NCBI GenBank assembly: GCA_945878115.1
Contig: CAMDVD010000019.1
Span: 1-53,760 of the forward strand
Origin: Chitinophaga pinensis
GTDB lineage: Bacteria > Bacteroidota > Bacteroidia > Chitinophagales > Chitinophagaceae
Direction: 5' to 3'
Length of the DNA stretch: 53,760 bases
Shown here: piece after piece, positions 43,421 through 51,616 of the stretch
Numbering within the stretch: position 1 is the first letter of the stretch
Layout of the letters: every line of letters begins with the position of its first letter
Made by a program: the position numbers and the translations under genes
Notes under the pieces: generated by a model
Database searches by the model: none
The model's input: the letters and a program-made list of their open reading frames with translations, nothing else
What the model was told of the DNA's origin: nothing

Positions 43421-44917
43421 ATGAAAAAAACACTCAGTATCACAGGCATCGCGTTCTTGACATCCATTTTTACGTTTGTTTTTGCAAACAAATACATCAA
43501 CAATCAAACCTCTATTCCAAGAGAAGTTGCCCATAACCAGAACAGTGATGTTCATTACGCTTCTTACACAGAACCCAATGCAGCAACGGAAGGAAACGGA
43601 TATACGAACTTGGAATTTGCTGCTGAAAAATCAAGTCATGCAGTTGTTCATATCAAAACAGAAATGAAGGCAAAAAATGTGCAATTTCGCAATCCGTTTG
43701 GCGACCAGTTCTTCGATCAATTTTTTGGAGGCGGACAACAATTTATGCAACAAGCCCCGCAACAAGCAAGCGGTTCAGGCGTAATCGTTTCAGCAGATGG
43801 TTATATCGTAACGAACAATCATGTGGTTGATGGAGCGGATGAAGTGACTGTCATTTTAGACAATAAAAAAACATTGCAAGCAAAAGTAATCGGCAAAGAT
43901 GCGAACACAGATTTGGCTGTACTCAAGGTAAATGAAACGAATCTTCCTTTCATTTCATTTGGCAATTCTGATGATGTAAAACTTGGTCAATGGGTGCTGG
44001 CTGTTGGTTATCCACTCACATTGGAAACGACTGTAACTGCAGGAATTGTCAGTGCTAAATATAGAAATATTGGATTGAATCAAAACAAAGCTGGCAATAA
44101 TGCGATTGAAAGTTTTATTCAAACAGATGCCGCTGTAAACCCTGGAAATAGTGGTGGCGCCTTAGTCAATGCAGCCGGTGATTTAATAGGCATAAACTCC
44201 GCAATTGCTTCTCCTACTGGATCTTATGCTGGCTATTCTTTTGCGATCCCATCCAATATTGTAAAAAAAGTGGTTGGTGATTTAAAAGAATTTGGCAATG
44301 TGCAAAGAGCCTATTTAGGTATTGGATATGTAGATGCAAAAACAGCAACATCAGAACAAATGAGCAAATTTGGATTAGATAAAACAGATGGCATTTATGT
44401 TGAACAAGTAATGGCAGATGGAAGCGCCGATAAAGCTGGTATTAAAGTTGGAGATATCATCACAAAAATTGGCGATAGAAAAATAAAATCTGGTCCTGAA
44501 TTAACAGAGCTGTTGGCACAATACAGACCGGGCGAAATGGTGACCGTAAATTTCATACGCAATGGAAAAGAATTTACAAGTAATATGAATCTAAAAAACA
44601 AATTAGGGAATACCGATATTGTAAAAAAAGATTTAGCAAGTTCATTGGGCATTTCGATGAGAGAAATTACACAAACGGAAGCTAGACAATTACGAATTCC
44701 TGGTGGAATTATCATTAGTGACATAAAATCCAATGGAGAAATAGCAAAACAAACTCGCATGAAAAAAACATTCATCATTACTCAAGTCAATGATCAAAAC
44801 ATTAGAACAGTAAATGAATTTGAAAAGATAATTGCCAGCGGCGAAAAGGAATTTCAATTGGGTGGCATCTACCCGAATTTCCAAGGCGTTTATTATTATA
44901 TGTTGAAATTAGAATAA
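43421..44917 (+). CDS. htrA: HtrA/Do-family periplasmic serine protease
   Basis: The 498-residue protein has an N-terminal membrane helix or signal (AFLTSIFTFVFANKY) and a trypsin-like domain with the triad H134 (TNNHVVDGAD), D164 (NTDLAVLKV) and S244 (NPGNSGGALVN). A PDZ domain is clear (YVEQVMADGSADKAGIKVGDIITKIG split across 395-465 region) and a second, weaker one closes the protein. It degrades or refolds damaged envelope proteins. A promoter-like TATTTTTG lies upstream. The gene stands alone. Confidence 0.94.
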   Translation: MKKTLSITGIAFLTSIFTFVFANKYINNQTSIPREVAHNQNSDVHYASYTEPNAATEGNGYTNLEFAAEKSSHAVVHIKTEMKAKNVQFRNPFGDQFFDQFFGGGQQFMQQAPQQASGSGVIVSADGYIVTNNHVVDGADEVTVILDNKKTLQAKVIGKDANTDLAVLKVNETNLPFISFGNSDDVKLGQWVLAVGYPLTLETTVTAGIVSAKYRNIGLNQNKAGNNAIESFIQTDAAVNPGNSGGALVNAAGDLIGINSAIASPTGSYAGYSFAIPSNIVKKVVGDLKEFGNVQRAYLGIGYVDAKTATSEQMSKFGLDKTDGIYVEQVMADGSADKAGIKVGDIITKIGDRKIKSGPELTELLAQYRPGEMVTVNFIRNGKEFTSNMNLKNKLGNTDIVKKDLASSLGISMREITQTEARQLRIPGGIIISDIKSNGEIAKQTRMKKTFIITQVNDQNIRTVNEFEKIIASGEKEFQLGGIYPNFQGVYYYMLKLE

Positions 44918-44962
44918 TAAATTCTCTTTATAAAAGGCAAAACTCAATTTATCTTGAGATCT

Positions 44963-45053
44963 ATTTGGGCGGCTCTCACGCTATCACTCCAAGTCCGTTT
45001 CCGCTCAAAGCAGCGAAATCCGGGCTTTCCGTTCTATCGTTGCCGCAATACAC
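44963..45053. repeat. dispersed GGGCGGC...CACGCTATC...CGTTGCCGC repeat, copy B
   Basis: This shares both ends with 14741-14830 and has its own inner stem (TTTCCGCT with AGCGAAA). It lies between the convergent genes htrA and the DUF2238 gene. Confidence 0.75.
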
Positions 45054-45110
45054 CGACCTCTTAAGATCATATCTTTCATTACATGTTTAGTTTAGTCTTA
45101 AATGAAATTA

Positions 45111-45143
45111 AAAAAAGGAATGCGAATTGCATACCTTTTTTTA
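45111..45143. terminator. bidirectional intrinsic terminator between convergent genes
   Basis: AAAAAAGGAATGC (45111-45123) faces GCATACCTTTTTT (45129-45141) with one mismatch. It is A-rich on one side and T-rich on the other, and could stop transcripts from both directions. It ends at the stop codon of the DUF2238 gene. Confidence 0.65.
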
Positions 45144-45746
45144 TTTCAACTTGTCCATTTGTTTGTTATGCCATTTTGCAAAAAGTAGAACCATGCTACT
45201 AGCACCAATTGTTGCATACAACATGTCGGATTGCGTATCCCAAACATAACCTTGCGTGCCTAAAAAACTTTCAGCTGACTGACCAGAAACAATTGCTACA
45301 AACCATTCCAAAAACTCATAACAAGCACTGATACTCATGCATACAGCGACCGTCAATACAGCAATCCATTTTTTAGAAGGAATAATTTTGTTTCTAATAA
45401 ATATTTCTCGGCAAATGATAGCAGGCACAAAACCTTGTGCGAAATGACCCACCTTATCAAAGTTATTCCGACTTTGATGAAGCACTTCTTTTATCCAATC
45501 AAATAATGGAACTTCTGCATAGGTATAATGACCACCAATAAATAAAATATAACAATGGAGTAAAATGAAGATATAGGCAAAATCAGAAAAGGTAAATCTC
45601 GAAAAAGTAAAGATTAAAATACAACAACCGATGATGGATGGAAACACTTCTAATATCCATGTAAAATAATCTTTTGGTTCAATAGCAGAAATCAACAAGC
45701 CGATGCAAAATAACAGAATAAATAAATAGTACTTTTTCATTTTCAT
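45141..45746 (-). CDS. DUF2238 (YjdF) membrane protein
   Basis: The 201-residue protein has about six membrane helices and the DUF2238 signature: HCYILFIGGHYTYAEVPLF, NNFDKVGHFAQGFVPAI and CYEFLEWFVAI, ending in GYVWDTQSDMLYATIGA. The DKVGHF and DTQSDM motifs are the conserved polar positions. Function is unknown. The protein should sit in the inner membrane. Confidence 0.88.
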   Translation of the reverse strand: MKMKKYYLFILLFCIGLLISAIEPKDYFTWILEVFPSIIGCCILIFTFSRFTFSDFAYIFILLHCYILFIGGHYTYAEVPLFDWIKEVLHQSRNNFDKVGHFAQGFVPAIICREIFIRNKIIPSKKWIAVLTVAVCMSISACYEFLEWFVAIVSGQSAESFLGTQGYVWDTQSDMLYATIGASSMVLLFAKWHNKQMDKLK

Positions 45747-45822
45747 TCCTAAAAAATTTTTAATTGACCAATAGTATATAAAACTAAATCATTTACAATT
45801 ACATTTGGCGAAAATTAAAAAT

Positions 45823-46737
45823 ATGTCTTTAATCATAGCAGGAACTATGGCTTTTGATGCCATTGAAACACCATTTGGGAAAACAGATAAAATTATTGGC
45901 GGTTCCGCTACCTATGCGGCTTGGAGCGCTTCCCACTTCACAAACTCTATCCAACAAATTTCTATTATTGGTGGTGATTTCCCAACTGAAGAAATTGATG
46001 CTTTAAAAGCCAAAGGTGTGGCATTTGATGGCGTAGAAATAGTACAAGATGAAAAATCTTTTTTTTGGAGTGGCAAATACCACATGGATATGAATACGAG
46101 AGATACGCTTATCACCGATTTAAATGTACTCGCTAAGTTTAACCCACAAGTTCCGAACTCCTATCAAGGGAGTGAGTTTTTAATGCTAGGTAATTTGATG
46201 CCATCATTACAAAAACAAATCATTACCCAACTCACAACGCGTCCTAAATTAATCATCATGGATACCATGAATTTTTGGATGGATATTGCCATGGACGACT
46301 TATTAGAAACCATAAAATTGGTTGATGTCATTATGGTGAATGACGGAGAAGCGCGTCAACTAAGTGGCGAATATTCCTTAGTAAAAGCTGCACAAAAAAT
46401 AATGAGCATGGGCCCAAAATATGTGATTATCAAAAAGGGTGAACATGGCGCTTTATTGTTTCATGGCTCACAAATATTCTCTGCTCCTGCACTACCTTTA
46501 GAAGACGTGTATGATCCAACAGGAGCTGGCGATACCTTTGCTGGTGGCTTCATTGGACATTTAGCAAAAACCAATGACATCTCCTTTGAAAATATGAAAT
46601 CTGCCATTATCATCGGATCTGCAATGGCAAGTTTTGTAGTAGAAAAATTTGGAACAGAAAGACTAAAAGAAATCAACGACAAGGAAATCCAAGATCGATT
46701 AAATCAATTTGTAAAATTGGTTAATTTTAATATTTAA
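45823..46737 (+). CDS. PfkB-family sugar kinase
   Basis: I chose the ATG at 45823; a TTG at 45805 adds six residues. The 304-residue protein starts SLIIAGTMAFDAIETPFG and GGSATYAAWSA, the PfkB N-terminal site, and has the ATP-site signature DPTGAGDTFAGGF near residue 235. Family members phosphorylate sugars, nucleosides or related alcohols. Substrate is unknown. It stands alone on the plus strand. Confidence 0.92.
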   Translation: MSLIIAGTMAFDAIETPFGKTDKIIGGSATYAAWSASHFTNSIQQISIIGGDFPTEEIDALKAKGVAFDGVEIVQDEKSFFWSGKYHMDMNTRDTLITDLNVLAKFNPQVPNSYQGSEFLMLGNLMPSLQKQIITQLTTRPKLIIMDTMNFWMDIAMDDLLETIKLVDVIMVNDGEARQLSGEYSLVKAAQKIMSMGPKYVIIKKGEHGALLFHGSQIFSAPALPLEDVYDPTGAGDTFAGGFIGHLAKTNDISFENMKSAIIIGSAMASFVVEKFGTERLKEINDKEIQDRLNQFVKLVNFNI

Positions 46738-46768
46738 TTAATCCTTTTTCAAATAAAAGTCGGAAGAA

Positions 46769-47113
46769 TTAAACTTTAATCAATTCTTCCCAATATTCTG
46801 CAGCTCTTCTGGTATGCGGGATAACAATCGTACCGCCGACTATATTTGCAACGGCAAAAATTTCATATAATTCTTCTGTTGTGATACCCAATTCATGGCA
46901 TTTACCAACATGATATTTGATACAATCGTCACATCGTAAAACCATTGAAGCCACTAAGCCAAGCATCTCTTTTGTCTTTACAGGTAATGCGCCTTCTGCA
47001 TACGTATTGGTATCCAAATTAAACAATCGTCCTATAACTTTATTTTGTTTACCCAAAATAACTTCATTCATTTTTTCTCTGTATTCATTAAATTCTTGAA
47101 CTAATTTACTCAT
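46769..47113 (-). CDS. AhpD-like carboxymuconolactone decarboxylase-family protein
   Basis: I chose the ATG at 47113 (MSKLVQEFNEYREKM) rather than 47137. The 114-residue protein has the AhpD active-site pattern C61-DD-C64-x3-H68 (LRCDDCIKYHVG). Helices with AEGALPVKTKEMLGLVASMV precede it, as usual for peroxide-reducing relatives. It may act as a thiol-disulfide partner of a peroxidase. No peroxiredoxin gene is adjacent. Confidence 0.88.
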   Translation of the reverse strand: MSKLVQEFNEYREKMNEVILGKQNKVIGRLFNLDTNTYAEGALPVKTKEMLGLVASMVLRCDDCIKYHVGKCHELGITTEELYEIFAVANIVGGTIVIPHTRRAAEYWEELIKV

Positions 47114-47291
47114 CGTTTTTTTTACAAAGTAAAGCAATCCGATTGATTATTTCCTCCTTTCAATTTTCCATTATCGGGCAAAAAAAATACTGCCTTGGAA
47201 AGCAATATTTTAAATTATTAGAAGAGTTTTGAGTAGATGGCCCGGATTTCTCAATTCGACAATTGCAACTTAAGACACAGAGTGAGAACAA

Positions 47292-47356
47292 AAAAATCAG
47301 AGTGAGAAATCGATTGGGAGCCATCGCTCTCCACTCTCATTCTCACTCTGATTTTT
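47292..47356. terminator. long-loop inverted repeat after the DUF4476 gene
   Basis: AAAAATCAGAGTGAGAA (47292-47308) pairs perfectly with TTCTCACTCTGATTTTT (47340-47356): 17 bp with a 31-base loop. It lies two bases beyond the DUF4476 stop (minus strand), so it probably ends that transcript. A further AGAGTGAGAA copy lies at about 47279-47288. Confidence 0.65.
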
Positions 47357-47357
47357 A

Positions 47358-48170
47358 TTATCGTTGTCTATTTAGAAATTCTGCAATCTCGTCTTTACTG
47401 CTTTGAAAAGTAAATACATCATTGATTAAGTAGAAGTCTCTTTTATTGGTCAAGTTTCTGTAATTCTCTTTTGCGAATTCTAATTTAGTACTCTCAAAGG
47501 TGAATTCATTTAAGATGCCTATCATTTGACTTACATCGATTCTGTTATTTTTCATACCAGCTTTTGCTACATTTAATTTAGAAGTTTCAAAGGAAGCTTT
47601 TCTAATTTGATCTATTAATTGTTGGTAACGCCCAGTTGACATAGCTCCGTTGAAATCATCCCAATTATTTTCTTGGTAATTATTGTCGCGATCATTTCGA
47701 CCTCTTGGATTGTTATCCTCGTTCCAATGTTGGTTATTATTCCAAGTGTGGTTGTTATTGCTCCAACAATGATTGTCATCATCCCAGTTATCAAAATCAT
47801 CATTGTTATTCCAATGACCATAATCATCAATACAACAATTTTCTTCAATGTCTAATTCATCGCCTCTTACTGTAATGTAATATATTTTACCAGGTTTTAC
47901 CATAATCATGCCTTGATAAATTAATCGTGCAGTACTATATCCATAACCATTGTGGTTGTATTTGTAAATTTCGATATTGTGTCGTCCAGCTGGCAAATCC
48001 CCTACAGTAATCGCTCTTGCTATTTTATTGAATTTTCTACCATCGACATTAATAGAAATTGTTTTACCTCTTCCATCTCTGATTCGAAGCATGGCGCGGT
48101 TCCAACCGGATGCCATTAGTAATTGAGAAGTGGTTACGAGAATAAGTAAAAGACTAAGTATTTTTTTCAT
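47358..48170 (-). CDS. secreted DUF4476 protein with Asn/Asp/Trp-rich linker
   Basis: The 270-residue protein has a signal peptide (ILSLLLILVTTSQLLMA) and an N-terminal beta-sandwich (LRIRDGRGKTISINVDGRKF). A long linker of NNN, WDDD, HNN-type repeats (about 115-175) follows, then a C-terminal DUF4476 domain with three similar helices (IRKASFETSKLNVAK, NEFTFESTKLEFAK, DVFTFQSSKDEIAEF). The family has no known function. The Asn-rich linker could bind metals or act as a spacer. Confidence 0.82.
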   Translation of the reverse strand: MKKILSLLLILVTTSQLLMASGWNRAMLRIRDGRGKTISINVDGRKFNKIARAITVGDLPAGRHNIEIYKYNHNGYGYSTARLIYQGMIMVKPGKIYYITVRGDELDIEENCCIDDYGHWNNNDDFDNWDDDNHCWSNNNHTWNNNQHWNEDNNPRGRNDRDNNYQENNWDDFNGAMSTGRYQQLIDQIRKASFETSKLNVAKAGMKNNRIDVSQMIGILNEFTFESTKLEFAKENYRNLTNKRDFYLINDVFTFQSSKDEIAEFLNRQR

Positions 48171-48255
48171 GATATTTGTTTTAAATGTTATTGAATATTT
48201 TTTTCGTAGACTCCATACATTCTTTAAAAGTTAAGGTGGCAAATATAGAATAACT

Positions 48256-48987
48256 TTAGGATAACAGGCTATGACAAATGATACCTGTTGCAACCGCCGC
48301 GTTCAAACTTTCCGCTTCCCCTTTTCTAGGAATAGTCATTCGATGATGACAAGCATGCATGACATCGGCACTTATCCCTTTTGATTCATTGCCAATGACA
48401 ATAAAAGCATCTTTTTTTAAAACAACTTGGCGAATTGGATCTCCTGCAAGTGATGCTGCATAAGCTTCTACATGCTGATGGGATTGAAGAAGTTGTAGAA
48501 TATCACAATAGTAAATGCCAACGCGAAACAAACTTCCCATTGATGATTGTATGACTTTTGGATTGTACACATCCACACAATGTATGCTACAAAAAATACT
48601 AGAAACCCCAAACCAATCTGCAATTCGAATAATGCTTCCCATATTACCAGGATCTTGTATAGTATCTAACACCAAACTAACGCCCATTGGTTCAATAGAA
48701 TTATTCTTAGGCAAAGAGGCAACAGCAAGAACTTGATTCGGTGTGGTCATATGACTGATGCGCCCCAACTCACTTTCTTCTACTTCATGAATATCTGCCA
48801 TGGCAGGTAAAATATATTTATTGGCTTCAATCCATTTTTTAATAGCGAATAAATGAATGACATTCAATTTGGACTGTAATAATTCCGTAACCATCTTATC
48901 CCCTTCAACTACAAACTCTCGATGCTCAAGTCTGTTTTTTTTGTCGTCTAATGAACGAATATGTTTAACTTGCGCCTTCGTAATCAT
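48256..48987 (-). CDS. SpoU/TrmH-family RNA 2'-O-methyltransferase
   Basis: The 243-residue protein starts with the RNA-binding part (QVKHIRSLDDKKNR and FVVEGDKMV). The SPOUT domain has VLDTIQDPGNMGSIIRIADWFG, VIGNESKGIS and IPRKGEAESLNAAVA, which are motifs 1, 2 and 3. It methylates a ribose in rRNA or tRNA; the exact nucleotide cannot be read. Its start lies beside, and partly overlaps, the upstream region of TamL on the other strand. Confidence 0.92.
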   Translation of the reverse strand: MITKAQVKHIRSLDDKKNRLEHREFVVEGDKMVTELLQSKLNVIHLFAIKKWIEANKYILPAMADIHEVEESELGRISHMTTPNQVLAVASLPKNNSIEPMGVSLVLDTIQDPGNMGSIIRIADWFGVSSIFCSIHCVDVYNPKVIQSSMGSLFRVGIYYCDILQLLQSHQHVEAYAASLAGDPIRQVVLKKDAFIVIGNESKGISADVMHACHHRMTIPRKGEAESLNAAVATGIICHSLLS

Positions 48988-49002
48988 GGTATCAATTTAA
49001 GG

Positions 49003-51411
49003 GTGATAATTTACAATAAAAATAAAACGCTAATTCTTTGCATCATTCTTTGCAATTTATTTTTCATTTCATGCAATTATACCAAACACTTGACGCAAAA
49101 TCAAACTTTACTAAAAGAAAATAAACTTCACCTCCAATTACGAAAGCCAATCAAATACAAAGGTGTGTTAGAAAGCAATATTCTGTCCTTAGCCACACCA
49201 AAACCAAACACCCATCTGCTTGACTTAGGATTACTGCCCAAATACAAACTTTGGAAATACAATAATCAGTTTGCACATTTTCAAACAGATACTTTAAATA
49301 GTAAACTACTCAAGCATAAAGTAGAAAAGCCCCAACTTATAGACACCCTCTTGGTTCAAAAATCTACATTGAATATTAAACAGTTCATGTTGAATCAAGG
49401 CTATTATAACACGAGCGTTTCGTGTAAAATCACCCCAAGCAAAAACCCACAATCCAGCACAGTTGACTATCATGTACAAGCAGGGAAAACATTTACCATC
49501 AGGAAAGTAATTGTGGACACGCCCGATCTACATATTCATTTACTCTTAACCGATAATCCCGAAAAATCTATATTAGTTATCGGCAAAGTATTTACCAATT
49601 ATAACAGCAGTTTAGAAAGAGATAGGTTATATAAAATTATTAGGAATCAAGGCTATTTCGATTTTAAAGCGGATAATATTTCATTTGAAATTGACACATC
49701 GAACACCAAATCCCTTCGTAATTTATTGACTGATCCATTTGAACAAGCAACCAATTTTGTTGCGGACACGAAAAAGGAAAATGATTCCGTGAATGTATAT
49801 GTTCGAGTAGCCCAGACAAAAGACTCAACCTATCTTACCCCCTATACCATTCAAGACGTGATTGTTACTTTGATTGACGGAAGTGTTATGCCTGACTCAA
49901 CCTTAGCCATCATTAGTAATGAATTAAATCGAATACAATTTCGTTATACCACACTTCCTGTAAATAGAAAAATAATTGCCAACAGCATTTTTATCCGACC
50001 TGGTGACTTATTTAATATGGATGATTTGGAAGCAACGATTAATCGATTGAATCAATTAAGTTTGTTTCAATTTGTAAATATTAAATATGAAAAAGTAAAT
50101 GGGGTAACAGGAAAATTAAATTGCCTGATCCAATTAAGCACATCCCCTAAAATGGATATGGAAATCCAATCAGATGTAAGCACCAGTGATGGTTATTACG
50201 ACTTAGGAATTGGAGCAGGTTTAACTTATCGTAACAGAAATTTATTTCATGGCGCTAATCTTTTGTCATTACGAGGTGCTTATTCCACAGAGTTTAGAAA
50301 TGATAAACTATTAACTGGAACTAAATCATTTTACTTGTCTGGCCATAATATTAATGTAAATACGAGCATAACATTTCCAAAATTCATAGTGCCATTTCGC
50401 AATAGTATTTTCAGTAATAAAAATTTACCATTCACCATTTTAAGTCTCACTTATAGTAATATTCAACGCGTACAAAACTATACCATCATTAATATTTCTG
50501 GAAGTTTTGGTTATTCTTGGCGCGAAACAATCTATAAAAACTGGCGATTCAATCCAGGTTTTTTAACAGTAACAAAAGTTCCCGATCATTTAATGGGTGA
50601 TGCCTTTAAAGAGAAACGTAAAACCAATAGTTATTTGCAAAAAACATTTTCAGACAATACTATTTTGGGCGAAAGCACAACTTTTGAATACCAAAGTCCA
50701 CTGAAACATATGTATGGTGATTTTAAGACCTTAAAAATTGGATTAGAAGAAGCTGGCACATTATTAAAAGGCATCAATTCGATATACCATTCTGTAACGC
50801 AAAATAATATTGAACCCATTGCGAACTATTTAAAATTGGACATTGATTTCCGGAAATATACCAACCGAGCTAAACACCAATTTGCCAATAGATGTATGTT
50901 TGGTTTCGGACTTCCTCTTGGAGACAATACTACCTTGCCATATATCAAACAATTCAGTGCAGGTGGCGCCTTTAGCAATAGAGGCTTCAGAGCACGTAGC
51001 TTAGGACCAGGTCGATCTGTAGATAGTTCCTATTCGACAGGTGTTGGTATCATAGATCGAACAGGTGATTTAAAATTTGAAGCAAATACGGAATATCGTT
51101 TCGATTTACTCAAGCTTTTTTCAGGAGCAATTAATCTAAAAGGCGCATGGTTTGCCGATGCTGGAAATATTTGGTTATTGAATAAAAGTGCGGACATTGT
51201 AGGTGGCGAATTTGATCCAACCTACTTCTTGCATGATATTGCCATCAGTAGTGGATTAGGTCTGCGACTTGATTTTTCTTTTTTTGTGTTTCGTGTCGAT
51301 CTTGGCTATCCAATTAAACAACCACAAGTGGTCAATAATTTTGGATTCGCATTTGACAAATTACGTATCAATAGTGGTAGTTGGAATATTGCACTGGGGT
51401 ATCCGTTTTAA
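49003..51411 (+). CDS. tamL: TamL-type lipoprotein of the BamA/TamA outer-membrane assembly family
   Basis: I chose the GTG at 49003 because it leads into a lipoprotein signal (CIILCNLFFISC, with a Cys at the cleavage point); an ATG at 48961 overlaps the trmH gene. The ~802-residue protein has POTRA-like repeats (KQFMLNQGYYNTSVSCKI, RLYKIIRNQGYFDFKADNI, INRLNQLSLFQFVNIKYE). The C-terminal 16-strand barrel has GAGLTYRNRNLFHGANLL, FSAGGAFSNRGFRARSLGPG and a last residue F. Bacteroidota replace TamA by this lipidated form. It assembles outer-membrane proteins, often with TamB. tamB is not adjacent here. Confidence 0.8.
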   Translation: MIIYNKNKTLILCIILCNLFFISCNYTKHLTQNQTLLKENKLHLQLRKPIKYKGVLESNILSLATPKPNTHLLDLGLLPKYKLWKYNNQFAHFQTDTLNSKLLKHKVEKPQLIDTLLVQKSTLNIKQFMLNQGYYNTSVSCKITPSKNPQSSTVDYHVQAGKTFTIRKVIVDTPDLHIHLLLTDNPEKSILVIGKVFTNYNSSLERDRLYKIIRNQGYFDFKADNISFEIDTSNTKSLRNLLTDPFEQATNFVADTKKENDSVNVYVRVAQTKDSTYLTPYTIQDVIVTLIDGSVMPDSTLAIISNELNRIQFRYTTLPVNRKIIANSIFIRPGDLFNMDDLEATINRLNQLSLFQFVNIKYEKVNGVTGKLNCLIQLSTSPKMDMEIQSDVSTSDGYYDLGIGAGLTYRNRNLFHGANLLSLRGAYSTEFRNDKLLTGTKSFYLSGHNINVNTSITFPKFIVPFRNSIFSNKNLPFTILSLTYSNIQRVQNYTIINISGSFGYSWRETIYKNWRFNPGFLTVTKVPDHLMGDAFKEKRKTNSYLQKTFSDNTILGESTTFEYQSPLKHMYGDFKTLKIGLEEAGTLLKGINSIYHSVTQNNIEPIANYLKLDIDFRKYTNRAKHQFANRCMFGFGLPLGDNTTLPYIKQFSAGGAFSNRGFRARSLGPGRSVDSSYSTGVGIIDRTGDLKFEANTEYRFDLLKLFSGAINLKGAWFADAGNIWLLNKSADIVGGEFDPTYFLHDIAISSGLGLRLDFSFFVFRVDLGYPIKQPQVVNNFGFAFDKLRINSGSWNIALGYPF

Positions 51412-51417
51412 ATTAAG

Positions 51418-51582
51418 GTGTAAGGGATAAGTTATAAGGAGTAAGGCATAAGGAGTAAGGCATAAGGAGTAAGGCATAAGGAGTAAGTATGACTTAAGAA
51501 GCTGCAGACTTTTTACTTTTTACTTACTACTTTTTACTTACTACTTTTTACTTACTACTTTCTACTTACTACTTTCTACTAA
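51418..51582. repeat. heptamer tract after tamL, two orientations
   Basis: TAAGGAG/TAAGGCA units with a 7-base period (51434-51487) run into inverted-sense TTTTTACTTACTAC words (51510-51582). TAA recurs every seven bases, so it meets all three frames. The rest of the gap to 51617 has no gene. Confidence 0.75.
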
Positions 51583-51616
51583 AAGATTTATCTTCACATA
51601 AACAAAATTCAAAATC

